DNA of 64,000 bases from Novosphingobium huizhouense (GTDB lineage: Bacteria > Pseudomonadota > Alphaproteobacteria > Sphingomonadales > Sphingomonadaceae), in contig NZ_JAILXZ010000003.1 of assembly GCF_020179475.1 (NCBI RefSeq), positions 62,001 to 126,000 of the forward strand, in the 5' to 3' direction. The translations under genes were made by a program, and so were the position numbers. How positions within the stretch are numbered: position 1 is the first letter of the stretch; each line of letters opens with the position of its first letter. Below, piece after piece: positions 19,670-27,643 of this stretch. A model generated the notes under the pieces. That model was not told the DNA's origin. It saw only the letters and a program-made list of their open reading frames with translations, and searched no databases.

Positions 19670-20563
19670 TCAGACCGGTGGCGCCACCATGGCGCTCGCG
19701 GTCATTGCATCGAGCACTTCCTGCCGGTCGTCGGGATCGCGCCCCGCAAGGAAATCGAGCAGATTGGCCTTCAATCGTTCGACCTGCGTCGCGAACACGC
19801 CGTGCGGCTCGCCATCGTATTCGATCAGCGTCGATTGCGGCACCGCCCGCGCAACCGCGCGCCCCGTCGCCTCGATCGGCACGGTCTTGTCCGAGGTGCC
19901 GTGGATCACCAGCGTCGGCACGGTGAAGGCGGGCAGGTCGGGGCGGAAGTCGGTCGTGGCGAAGGCCTTGGCGGCGGCGAGCGTCGGGCGCAGCCCCGCC
20001 ATCATCGCCGTCGCCCACGACAACTGCAGCACTTCGTCGCTGACCGGCTGGCTGATCCAGCCGACGCCGTAGAACTCCTTGAAGAACGTGGCCATGAACT
20101 TGGCGCGATCCTCCAGCATGCCGTCGGTCATCTGGTCGAAGGTCGCCTGCGGCACGCCATCGGGGTTGTCGTCGGTCTGGAGCATGTAGGGCACGACCGA
20201 CGAGACCAGCGCCACGCGCGCCACGCCGCGCCCGCCATGGCGCGACATGTAGCGCGCGATCTCGCCGCCGCCCATCGAGAAGCCGACCAGCGAAACGTTC
20301 TCGGTCGCGCCGGTCGCGGCCATCACATCGGCAAGGTCGTCGGCGAAGGTGTCGTAGTCGTAACCGCCCGAGGGCTGGTCCGACCGGCCGAAGCCGCGCC
20401 GGTCGTAGGCGATCGCGCGGTAGCCCGCTTCGGCCAGCGCATGGCTGATCGGGTCCCACGAATCGCCCGACAGCGGCCAGCCGTGGATCAGGATCACGGG
20501 CGCGCCGTCGCCCCAGGACTTGACGTAGAGACTGGTCCCGTCGCGGGTCTCGATCATCGGCAT
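19670..20563 (-). CDS. Alpha/beta hydrolase (cofactor-free haloperoxidase / arylesterase type)
   Basis: 297 residues from ATG 20563, with GGAG about 11 bases upstream; an internal ATG two codons on is also possible. Motifs: oxyanion region HGWPLSGDSWD, nucleophile elbow GFSMGG, acid D in GTSDKTVP and the final His in GEPHGVF, in the order of the non-haem chloroperoxidase subfamily. It probably hydrolyses small esters. It lies between the two SOS operons, convergent with imuB (stops 8 bases apart) and divergent from the radical-SAM gene, so the second LexA box is in its upstream region too. Confidence 0.92.
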   Translation of the reverse strand: MPMIETRDGTSLYVKSWGDGAPVILIHGWPLSGDSWDPISHALAEAGYRAIAYDRRGFGRSDQPSGGYDYDTFADDLADVMAATGATENVSLVGFSMGGGEIARYMSRHGGRGVARVALVSSVVPYMLQTDDNPDGVPQATFDQMTDGMLEDRAKFMATFFKEFYGVGWISQPVSDEVLQLSWATAMMAGLRPTLAAAKAFATTDFRPDLPAFTVPTLVIHGTSDKTVPIEATGRAVARAVPQSTLIEYDGEPHGVFATQVERLKANLLDFLAGRDPDDRQEVLDAMTASAMVAPPV

Positions 20564-20691
20564 GGCATTGAATCTCCGTGGGGTCCCGTCCGTCCGCCGA
20601 TCAACCGCGCGAGCCATGCAGCGGTTCCTCGCGCGCTGCCCCTCGGCCTGCCTCAAGAGGCAGGGAACGGGTCTGGCCATTTCCAACGCGA

Positions 20692-20706
20692 GAACATATA
20701 AGGAAC
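20692..20706 (+). promoter_or_regulatory. LexA (SOS) box upstream of the radical-SAM / UdgX / dnaE2 operon
   Basis: GAAC-ATATAAG-GAAC matches GAAC-N7-GAAC exactly. It ends two bases before the ATG at 20709 and contains both a -10-like TATAAG (20697-20702) and the AGGA that would serve as ribosome binding site. LexA bound here would cover promoter and start codon. Confidence 0.88.
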
Positions 20707-20708
20707 AA

Positions 20709-21956
20709 ATGACCCGGCAATCCGTGATGGAACGACTCGAAATCCTGGCCGACGCCGCCAAGTACGATGCTTCCTGCGCCTCGTCGGGCACGGCCAGGCG
20801 CAACAGCAAGGGCGGGAAAGGGATCGGCTCGACCGAAGGCATGGGCATCTGCCACGCCTATGCGCCCGATGGCCGCTGCATCTCGCTGCTCAAGATCCTG
20901 CTGACCAACCACTGTGTGTTCGATTGCCACTACTGCATCAACCGCAAGAGTTCGAACACGCGGCGCGCGCGCTTCACCCCGCAAGAGGTGGTGGACCTGA
21001 CGCTGGCGTTCTACCGCCGCAACTACATCGAAGGGCTGTTCCTTTCCTCGGGCATCGTCAAAAGCTCCAGCCACACCATGGAACAGTTGATAGAAGTCGC
21101 ACGCATCCTTCGGGCAGAACACGATTTTCGCGGGTACATCCACCTCAAGACGATCCCCGAGGCCGATCCCGAGCTGGTCGCGCGCGCCGGGCTCTACGCC
21201 GATCGCGTGTCGATCAACGTCGAACTGCCGACGGTTGCTGGCCTCACCCGCCTCGCGCCTGACAAATCGGCGGGGCAGATCGAAGGCGCGATGGGCACGG
21301 TCAAGGCCGCGATCGTCGAAGCCAAGGATGCCCGCACGAAGTTCAAGTCGGCTCCGAAGTTCGCGCCCGCCGGGCAGTCCACCCAGATGATCGTCGGCGC
21401 CGATGCGGCGAGCGATGCCGATATCGTCGGGCGCGCGAGCACGCTCTACGATCGCTTCGCCTTGCGCCGCGTCTATTACTCCGCGTTCAGCCCGATCCCC
21501 GACGCCAGCGCGGTCCTGCCGCTCAAGCGCCCGCCCTTGATCCGCGAGCACCGCCTGTACCAGTCGGACTGGCTGATGCGTTTCTACGGCTATGCCCCCG
21601 GCGAAGTGCAGCAGGTGACCGACGCCGGCGGCATGCTCCCGCTCGACATCGATCCCAAGCTCGCCTGGGCGCTCAAGTTCCGCGAGCGCTTTCCGGTCGA
21701 CGTCAATCGCGCTCCGCGCGAAGCGCTGCTGCGCGTGCCGGGGCTCGGCGTGCGCGCGGTCAACGCGATCCTCGCCGCGCGCCGCCAGCGTCGTTTGCGA
21801 CTCGACGACATCGCCCGGCTGACGGTCTCGCTCGCCAAGGTGCGCCCGTTCCTCGTCGCCGAGGACTGGCGCCCGGTGCTGCTGACCGACAAGGCCGACT
21901 TGCGCACGCTGGTCGCGCCCAGGAAGGCCGAGCAGCTCGAACTGTTCGTGGCATGA
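20709..21956 (+). CDS. Putative DNA modification/repair radical-SAM protein (TIGR03916 type)
   Basis: 415 residues from ATG 20709; ATG 20727 is an alternative start. The radical-SAM cluster motif is C69-xxx-C73-xx-C76 (CVFDCHYC), binding a 4Fe-4S cluster and S-adenosylmethionine. The N-terminal block KLEILADAAKYD-like (RLEILADAAKYDASCASSG) and GICHAYAPDGRCISLLK identify the family linked to UdgX. A helix-hairpin-helix DNA-binding segment lies near the C-terminus (LLRVPGLGVRAVNAIL). The protein ends in QLELF-VA (Q409-F413), close to the beta-clamp-binding consensus QL(S/D)LF. It overlaps the next gene by ATGA and is preceded by a LexA box. Reaction and substrate are unknown. Confidence 0.9.
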   Translation: MTRQSVMERLEILADAAKYDASCASSGTARRNSKGGKGIGSTEGMGICHAYAPDGRCISLLKILLTNHCVFDCHYCINRKSSNTRRARFTPQEVVDLTLAFYRRNYIEGLFLSSGIVKSSSHTMEQLIEVARILRAEHDFRGYIHLKTIPEADPELVARAGLYADRVSINVELPTVAGLTRLAPDKSAGQIEGAMGTVKAAIVEAKDARTKFKSAPKFAPAGQSTQMIVGADAASDADIVGRASTLYDRFALRRVYYSAFSPIPDASAVLPLKRPPLIREHRLYQSDWLMRFYGYAPGEVQQVTDAGGMLPLDIDPKLAWALKFRERFPVDVNRAPREALLRVPGLGVRAVNAILAARRQRRLRLDDIARLTVSLAKVRPFLVAEDWRPVLLTDKADLRTLVAPRKAEQLELFVA

Positions 21957-23395
21957 CCCCGTTTCGCGACATGCGCCTGCCGCACGCCTATCAGGTCACG
22001 CTCGGCGCGCCGGACGATTTCGAAGGCTGGCGGGATCAGGCGCGGCGGCTGGTCCAGTGCGACGTCCCGCCCGACCGCGTGGTATGGGATGCACCCGGCA
22101 GCGCGGCCACGGATCTCTTTGCCCAAGGCGACCGCCGCCTGCCCGTGCCGGCGGCTGGGGCGGCGCAACCGCGCGCGTCGCGTCAGTTCCTGCAACTTGC
22201 CCAAAGCGTCACCCTTCATTCTGATCCGGAAAGATTTTCCTTGCTGTACCGGTTGCTCTGGCGGCTGCAGGCGCAGCCCCGGCTGATGGAGGATGCCGCC
22301 GATGCCGATGTCGGGCAGGCCGACCGGCTGGCGCGGCAGGTGCGGCGCGACATCCACAAGATGCGCGCCTTCCTGCGCTTCCGCGTGGTCGAGGAGGACA
22401 GCGGCGCGGAACGCTACGTCGCCTGGTTCGAGCCCGAGCACCACATCCTGCGCGCCAATGCCGGGTTCTTCGTCCGCCGCTTCACCACCATGCGCTGGTC
22501 GATCCTCACGCCCCAGGGGACGCTCCACTGGGATGGCGAGAGCTTGCAGGAAGGCCCCCCGGCCGAACGCGCCGATGCGCCCAGTGGCGACCCCACCGAG
22601 GACCTGTGGCGCCGCTACTATGCGTCGATCTTCAACCCCGCGCGTTTGAAGATCGGGGCGATGCTCAAGGAGATGCCCCGCAAGTACTGGAAGAACATGC
22701 CCGAAGCGGCGCTCATTCCCGAGCTCGTCGCCACGGCCCAGGCGCGCGAGGCGACGATGGTGGATAGCGGCAGGTCGATGTTCGAGGACGCGGAGCGCCC
22801 GGCGAACCTCGAGCAGATTGCGAACATGATCGAGGCCTGCCGCCGCTGCCCGATCGGCTGCAACGGCACCCATGCCGTGGCGGGCGAAGGGCCTTCACGC
22901 GCGCCGCTGATGATCGTCGGCGAGCAGCCCGGCGATGTCGAGGAACAGCAGGGGCGGCCGTTCGTCGGCCCGGCCGGGCGCCTGCTCCGTTCGCATCTCG
23001 AAGACGCGGGCCTCGATCTCGGCGCTGCCTGGCTCACCAATGCGGTCAAGCACTTCAAGTTCGTGCCGCGGGGCAAGCGACGGCTGCACCAGTCGCCCAC
23101 CGCCAAGGAGATCGACACCTGCCGCTGGTGGGTCGACAGCGAGCGCCTGCTGGTCCGTCCGCGGCTGATCCTCGCGCTCGGCGCCAGCGCGGCGCGCGGG
23201 CTGCTCGGCCGCACCGTCAGCGTGCAGAAGGAGCGCAGCCGGCCCCATGCGCTCGAGGATGGGGCGGAGCTGTGGATCACCACCCACCCCAGCTACCTGC
23301 TGCGGCTCCAGGATGACGCCAGGGCAGGCGAGGAGGCCCGCTTTGCGCAGGACTTGCGCACGGTCGCAGGGCGTCTTGCCGAGCTGACGTCATGA
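21953..23395 (+). CDS. DUF4130 domain fused to UdgX-type uracil-DNA glycosylase
   Basis: 480 residues, ATG overlapping the previous stop. The N-terminal half (about 75-255; SRQFLQLAQSVTLHSD, VRRDIHKMRAFLRFR, FVRRFTTMRWSILTP) is a DUF4130 domain. The C-terminal half is a family 4-like uracil-DNA glycosylase: iron-sulphur cysteines CRRCPIGC, motif A GEQPGD (323-328), GRPFVGPAGRLL, and HPSYLLR (H445). The loop KRRLH (H379) matches the UdgX-specific KRRIH loop whose His forms a covalent bond with the abasic sugar after uracil removal, so it should crosslink to uracil-DNA rather than turn over. Co-translated with the radical-SAM protein; dnaE2 follows 19 bases later. Confidence 0.92.
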   Translation: MTPFRDMRLPHAYQVTLGAPDDFEGWRDQARRLVQCDVPPDRVVWDAPGSAATDLFAQGDRRLPVPAAGAAQPRASRQFLQLAQSVTLHSDPERFSLLYRLLWRLQAQPRLMEDAADADVGQADRLARQVRRDIHKMRAFLRFRVVEEDSGAERYVAWFEPEHHILRANAGFFVRRFTTMRWSILTPQGTLHWDGESLQEGPPAERADAPSGDPTEDLWRRYYASIFNPARLKIGAMLKEMPRKYWKNMPEAALIPELVATAQAREATMVDSGRSMFEDAERPANLEQIANMIEACRRCPIGCNGTHAVAGEGPSRAPLMIVGEQPGDVEEQQGRPFVGPAGRLLRSHLEDAGLDLGAAWLTNAVKHFKFVPRGKRRLHQSPTAKEIDTCRWWVDSERLLVRPRLILALGASAARGLLGRTVSVQKERSRPHALEDGAELWITTHPSYLLRLQDDARAGEEARFAQDLRTVAGRLAELTS

Positions 23396-23414
23396 CCGGC
23401 AGGCGGAGGGCGCC

Positions 23415-26400
23415 GTGCCCGAAGGACCGCTGACTCCCGAGCGGCGGCGGATCGAGCCCGAAGAGGACCTGCTTCCCCCGCTGCGCGCGCCGTTCGTCGA
23501 ACTGGGCCTCGTCACCTGCTTTTCCTTCCTGCGCGGCGCGTCCGACCCGGTCGATCTCGTCCTCCAGGCGCGCGCGCTCGGTTACGATGCGCTGGGCGTG
23601 GCCGACGTCAATTCGATGGCGGGCGTCGTGCGCATCCACACCGAAGCCCATGCACTGCGCCTGCGCCCGGTGATCGGCTGCCGGATCGAGACGGTCGAGG
23701 GGTTCGCCTTCCTCGCCTATCCCTCCGACCGCGCCGCCTACGGTCGCCTGTGCCGCCTGATCTCGGCCGCCCGCATGGCGACGCTCGACGGACAATGGCA
23801 GGCCAAGGGGGTGTGCGAGATCGACCTCGCGCTGCTCGCCGCGCATGGCGATGGCGTGCATCTCGTGCTGGTGCCGCCGCGTGATCTCGACCGCCGCTTT
23901 CCCCTCGGCGCGGGGAGCAACGTGGTCGCGCTGCACGATGACGCCAGCTTGCCCACAGCCGGGTCCACCGCTTTTGCCGAACTTGTCCCCCACCTTGTCC
24001 ACAGCCTGCCCACGCTGCGCCACCTCGCGGCAACGCCGCTCCATGCCGGCGACGACGTCGCCCGGATCGAGCGGCTCGACGCGCTGGCGCGCGCGCACGG
24101 CCTCGGCCTGCTCGCCACCAACGACGTGCTCTACCACGCGCCCGAGCGGCGGCCGCTGCAGGACGTGATGACCGCGATCCGCCACAAGACCACGGTCGAT
24201 CGCGCCGGCTATCTGCTCGAAGCCAATGGCGAACGGCACCTGAAGTCGCCCGAGGAGATGGTCCGGCTCTTCGCGCGCTGGCCGCACGCGATTGCCGCCG
24301 CGCGCGATCTCGCCGATGCCTGCCGCTTCAGCTTGAGCGAGTTGCGCTACGAATATCCCAAGGAAATCTGCCCTGAAGGCCACGATCCTCAGACTTGGCT
24401 TGAAGAACGGACATGGGCCGGCGCGGCGATCCGCTATCCCGCCGGCGTGCCCGAAAGCGTCGCCGACACGCTGCGCCGCGAACTTGAACTGATTGGCAAG
24501 CTCAACCTCGCGACCTATTTCCTCACGATCAAGGACATCGTCGATTTCGCGCGCGGCTGCGAGCCGCCGATCCTGTGCCAGGGGCGCGGCTCGGCGGCCA
24601 ATTCGGCGGTGTGCTACTGCCTGGAAATCACCGCAGTGGACCCTGCGCGCCACGCGCTGCTGTTCGATCGCTTCATCTCCGAGGAGCGCAAGGAGCCGCC
24701 CGACATCGACGTCGATTTCGAGCACGAGCGGCGCGAGGAGGTGATCCAGTACATTTACCGCCGCTACGGCCGCCAGCGCGCCGGGCTCTGCGCCACGGTG
24801 ATCCACTACCGCCCGCGCATGGCGGTGCGCGAGGTGGGCAAGGCGATGGGGCTGACCGAAGACGTCACCGCCGCATTGGCGCGCACCGTCTGGGGCGGCT
24901 GGGGCACCGAGATCGCCGAGAAGCACGTCGCCGAAACCGGGCTCGATCTGACGGATCCACACTTGAGACGGGTTCTGAAGTTGACGCAGCAGATGATCGG
25001 AATGCCGCGGCATCTTTCGCAGCACGTCGGCGGCTTCATCCTCACCCAGGGGCCGCTGACCGAGACCGTGCCGATCGGCAACGGGGCGATGCCCGAGCGC
25101 AGCTTCATCGAATGGGACAAGGACGACATCGATGCCTTGGGCATCCTCAAGGTCGATGTGCTCGCGCTCGGCATGCTCACCTGCATTGCCAAGTGCCTCG
25201 ACCTCCTGCGCGCGCACCACGGGCAGGACCTGACTCTCGCCAGCGTCCCGCGCGAGGACCCGGCGGTCTACGACATGCTGTGCAAGGGGGATTCGCTGGG
25301 CGTGTTCCAGGTCGAGAGCCGTGCGCAGATGAACATGCTGCCTCGCCTGCGCCCGCGCGAATTCTACGACCTTGTCGTGCAGGTGGCGATCGTCCGGCCC
25401 GGGCCGATCCAGGGCGACATGGTCCACCCCTACCTCAAGCGGCGGCGCGGGGACGAGGCGGTGACGATCCCCGCGCCCGACCCGCGCCACGGTCCCCCGG
25501 ATGAACTCAGTGCGATCCTCGGGCGGACATACGGCGTGCCGATCTTCCAGGAACAGGCGATGAAGATCGCGCTCGACGCGGCAAAGTTCTCCAGCCGCGA
25601 AGCCAACCGCCTGCGCAAGGCGATGGCGACCTTCCGCAGCCGCGGCATGGTCGACGAACTGCAGGACATGATGGTCGGGCGGATGATCGAGCGTGGCTAC
25701 GATCCCGACTTCGCCGCGCGCTGCTTCGACCAGATCAAGGGCTTCGGCGAATACGGCTTTCCCGAAAGCCACGCGGCGAGCTTCGCGCACCTCGTCTACG
25801 TCTCGTCGTGGCTCAAGTGCCATTATCCTGCGGCCTTCGCCTGCGCGCTGCTCAACTCGCAGCCGATGGGCTTCTACGCCCCGGCGCAGATCGTCCACGA
25901 CGCCGCCCAGCACGGCGTCGTCGTGCTTCCCGCCGACGTCAACCACTCGGACTGGGACTGCACGTTGGAGGTTCAGGGCGATGAGGATGTTTCGCGCAGA
26001 GGCGCAGAGGCGCAGAGGGAAGAAGGAACGGGTTCGCGCAGAGACCGCAGGGAGCGCAGAGAGGGGGCGCGCGGCGGCGAAGCCGCTTTGCTTTCAGATG
26101 GCGATGCCGGAAGACATCCCGCCTGCGGCGGGCAGGGCCTCTCTGCGCCCTCTGCGGTCTCTGCGCGAAACCACCTGCCGTCTTCCTCGCCTCCGCGCGA
26201 AACCAGAATCGCCCTGCGCCTCGGCCTGCGCCAGATCGATGGCCTGGCCGAACACGCCGCCGCCGCGCTGGTGTCGGCGCGGGGTGAGGGCGGGGCCTTC
26301 GCCGATGCCGCCGCGCTCAAGGATCGGGCGGGGCTGTCGCCGGCGGTGATCGAGCGCCTGGCCGCCGCCGATGCGCTGGGCTCGCTCGGCCTGTCGCGGC

Positions 26401-27107
26401 GCCAGGCGCTATGGGATGCGCGCAGCCTGATCGCCGCGCCAGACCTGCCGCTGTTCGCTGCCGCCGCCGCGCGCGACCAGGGAACCGAGCGCAGCGTCAC
26501 CCGCCTGCCGGCCATGCCGCTGTCAGAGGAAGTCGTTGCCGATTACCAGACCCAGCGCCTGTCGCTGAAGGCGCACCCGATGGCCTTCCTGCGCGCCGGC
26601 CTTGCCGAGCGCGGCTTCGTGCGCGCCTGCGACCTGCGCCAGCGCAAGTTCCGGTCGATGGTCCATGTCGCCGGGGTGGTGCTGATCCGCCAGCAGCCGG
26701 GGTCGGCCAAGGGGGTGTGCTTCATCACGCTCGAGGACGAGACCGGCGTGGTCAACCTCGTCGTCTGGCCCGATCTCAAGGAGAAGCAGCGCAAGGTGGT
26801 GATGGGCGCGCGGCTGATGGAAGTGCGCGGTCGCGTCGAATACGACGACGAGGTGATCCACGTGATTGCCGCGCATCTCACCGACGCCAGCGCCGCGCTC
26901 AATGCCCTGTCCGACGCGACACTGGCGCCTCCGCTGGCGCGCGCCGATCACGTCAACAACCCGCTGCCGAGCCATATGCGCGGCGCCGCGGTGTCGTTCC
27001 CGCCCGAGGAACCTTTCGTTGCCCCGCCCGGCAATCGCGAATGTGGCTACCATCGCAGCCATCCGCGCGACGTGCGGATCATTCCCAAGTCGCGCGACTT
27101 CCATTGA
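23415..27107 (+). CDS. dnaE2: Error-prone DNA polymerase DnaE2
   Basis: 1230 residues from GTG 23415 with GGAGGG 5 bases upstream. Order: a PHP domain with degraded metal ligands (about 27-260), PolIII-alpha palm with GRGSAANSAVCYCLEIT and catalytic aspartates D432/D434 in PDIDVDF, fingers (SQHVGGFILTQGP; FGEYGFPESHAASFAHLVY), helix-hairpin-helix, a DLPLF peptide (about 1010-1014) resembling a clamp-binding motif, and an OB fold near 1070-1140. It performs translesion and mutagenic synthesis in the SOS response with ImuA and ImuB. Residues about 859-930, between CTLE and LRLGLRQIDGL, are encoded by a palindromic repeat and have no counterpart in the family. Confidence 0.96.
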   Translation: MPEGPLTPERRRIEPEEDLLPPLRAPFVELGLVTCFSFLRGASDPVDLVLQARALGYDALGVADVNSMAGVVRIHTEAHALRLRPVIGCRIETVEGFAFLAYPSDRAAYGRLCRLISAARMATLDGQWQAKGVCEIDLALLAAHGDGVHLVLVPPRDLDRRFPLGAGSNVVALHDDASLPTAGSTAFAELVPHLVHSLPTLRHLAATPLHAGDDVARIERLDALARAHGLGLLATNDVLYHAPERRPLQDVMTAIRHKTTVDRAGYLLEANGERHLKSPEEMVRLFARWPHAIAAARDLADACRFSLSELRYEYPKEICPEGHDPQTWLEERTWAGAAIRYPAGVPESVADTLRRELELIGKLNLATYFLTIKDIVDFARGCEPPILCQGRGSAANSAVCYCLEITAVDPARHALLFDRFISEERKEPPDIDVDFEHERREEVIQYIYRRYGRQRAGLCATVIHYRPRMAVREVGKAMGLTEDVTAALARTVWGGWGTEIAEKHVAETGLDLTDPHLRRVLKLTQQMIGMPRHLSQHVGGFILTQGPLTETVPIGNGAMPERSFIEWDKDDIDALGILKVDVLALGMLTCIAKCLDLLRAHHGQDLTLASVPREDPAVYDMLCKGDSLGVFQVESRAQMNMLPRLRPREFYDLVVQVAIVRPGPIQGDMVHPYLKRRRGDEAVTIPAPDPRHGPPDELSAILGRTYGVPIFQEQAMKIALDAAKFSSREANRLRKAMATFRSRGMVDELQDMMVGRMIERGYDPDFAARCFDQIKGFGEYGFPESHAASFAHLVYVSSWLKCHYPAAFACALLNSQPMGFYAPAQIVHDAAQHGVVVLPADVNHSDWDCTLEVQGDEDVSRRGAEAQREEGTGSRRDRRERREGARGGEAALLSDGDAGRHPACGGQGLSAPSAVSARNHLPSSSPPRETRIALRLGLRQIDGLAEHAAAALVSARGEGGAFADAAALKDRAGLSPAVIERLAAADALGSLGLSRRQALWDARSLIAAPDLPLFAAAAARDQGTERSVTRLPAMPLSEEVVADYQTQRLSLKAHPMAFLRAGLAERGFVRACDLRQRKFRSMVHVAGVVLIRQQPGSAKGVCFITLEDETGVVNLVVWPDLKEKQRKVVMGARLMEVRGRVEYDDEVIHVIAAHLTDASAALNALSDATLAPPLARADHVNNPLPSHMRGAAVSFPPEEPFVAPPGNRECGYHRSHPRDVRIIPKSRDFH
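25989..26203. repeat. Nested palindromic repeat inserted in frame in dnaE2
   Basis: The outer arms are GTTTCGCGCAGAGG at 25989 and its imperfect complement ending at 26203. Inside is a second, better palindrome (26031-26172): about 34 bases beginning GGTTCGCGCAGAGACCGCAG on the left match the complement of the right arm ending TCTCTGCGCGAAACC. The right outer arm is more diverged. The element keeps the dnaE2 frame open and adds about 72 low-complexity residues (RRGAEAQREE... RRDRRERREGARG). It carries no transposase and resembles a MITE or REP-type element; insertion in frame recalls rickettsial palindromic elements. Confidence 0.8.
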
Positions 27108-27144
27108 CGATGACGCGCGCCGCCTGTCCGGCTAGGCTCGGGCC

Positions 27145-27633
27145 ATGGACATCATCCGCCTGACCTCCGACGATGCCGAACGCTTCCTCGACCTGCGCCG
27201 CCTGGCGCTCGATGGCGATGCGCACAATTTCCGCGGGGCGAGCGCCGATGACGCGGCCCTGGGGCTGCCGGCCTGGCGCGAACGGCTGGCGCGCGATCAT
27301 GTGCTGGCCCTGGCAGAAGGCGAGGAATGGCGCGCGGTCGGGGGCCTGACCCGCCTTGCGGGCGAGAAGCTCGATCACAAGGGTCTGGTATGGGGCATGT
27401 ACGCCGTGCCTGCCGCCCGTGGCACCGGCGCTGCGGCAATCATTCTCGCGGCGCTGGAAACCGTCGCGCGCGACCTTGGCCTGCGCCAGCTCCAGCTCAC
27501 GCTGATGGCCGACAACCTGCGCGCGCGCCGCCTCTACGAGCGCCACGGCTTCGAACTCTATGCGATCGAGCCGGACTCGGTCCGGCGCGCAGACGGATAT
27601 GCCGACGAGGCGCTGATGTGGAAGCGGCTCTAG
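27145..27633 (+). CDS. GNAT-family N-acetyltransferase
   Basis: 162 residues. The acetyl-CoA-binding motif A is visible as YAVPAARGTGAAAIILAAL, followed by ALETVARDLGLRQLQL and NLRARRLYERHGFELY, the typical motif B with YERHGF. It probably acetylates an amino group of a small molecule or protein; the substrate is not predictable. It starts 37 bases after dnaE2 and could be read with it, but nothing else ties it to DNA repair. It converges on the coiled-coil gene. Confidence 0.9.
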   Translation: MDIIRLTSDDAERFLDLRRLALDGDAHNFRGASADDAALGLPAWRERLARDHVLALAEGEEWRAVGGLTRLAGEKLDHKGLVWGMYAVPAARGTGAAAIILAALETVARDLGLRQLQLTLMADNLRARRLYERHGFELYAIEPDSVRRADGYADEALMWKRL

Positions 27634-27643
27634 CGCGGCTCCC

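Noticed and set aside
20692-20706. Second LexA box as a regulator only of the divergent hydrolase
   Set aside because: The site is 129 bases from the hydrolase start but two bases from the radical-SAM start and overlaps a -10-like sequence on that strand, so the operon is the likelier target.
23277-25946. 889-codon open frame on the minus strand opposite dnaE2
   Set aside because: High GC leaves few stops on the opposite strand. Composition is His/Asp/Arg-rich without domains; dnaE2 is unmistakable on the plus strand.
25989-26203. Frameshift or broken dnaE2
   Set aside because: The insert keeps frame exactly and conserved sequence continues on both sides, so the gene is intact though enlarged.
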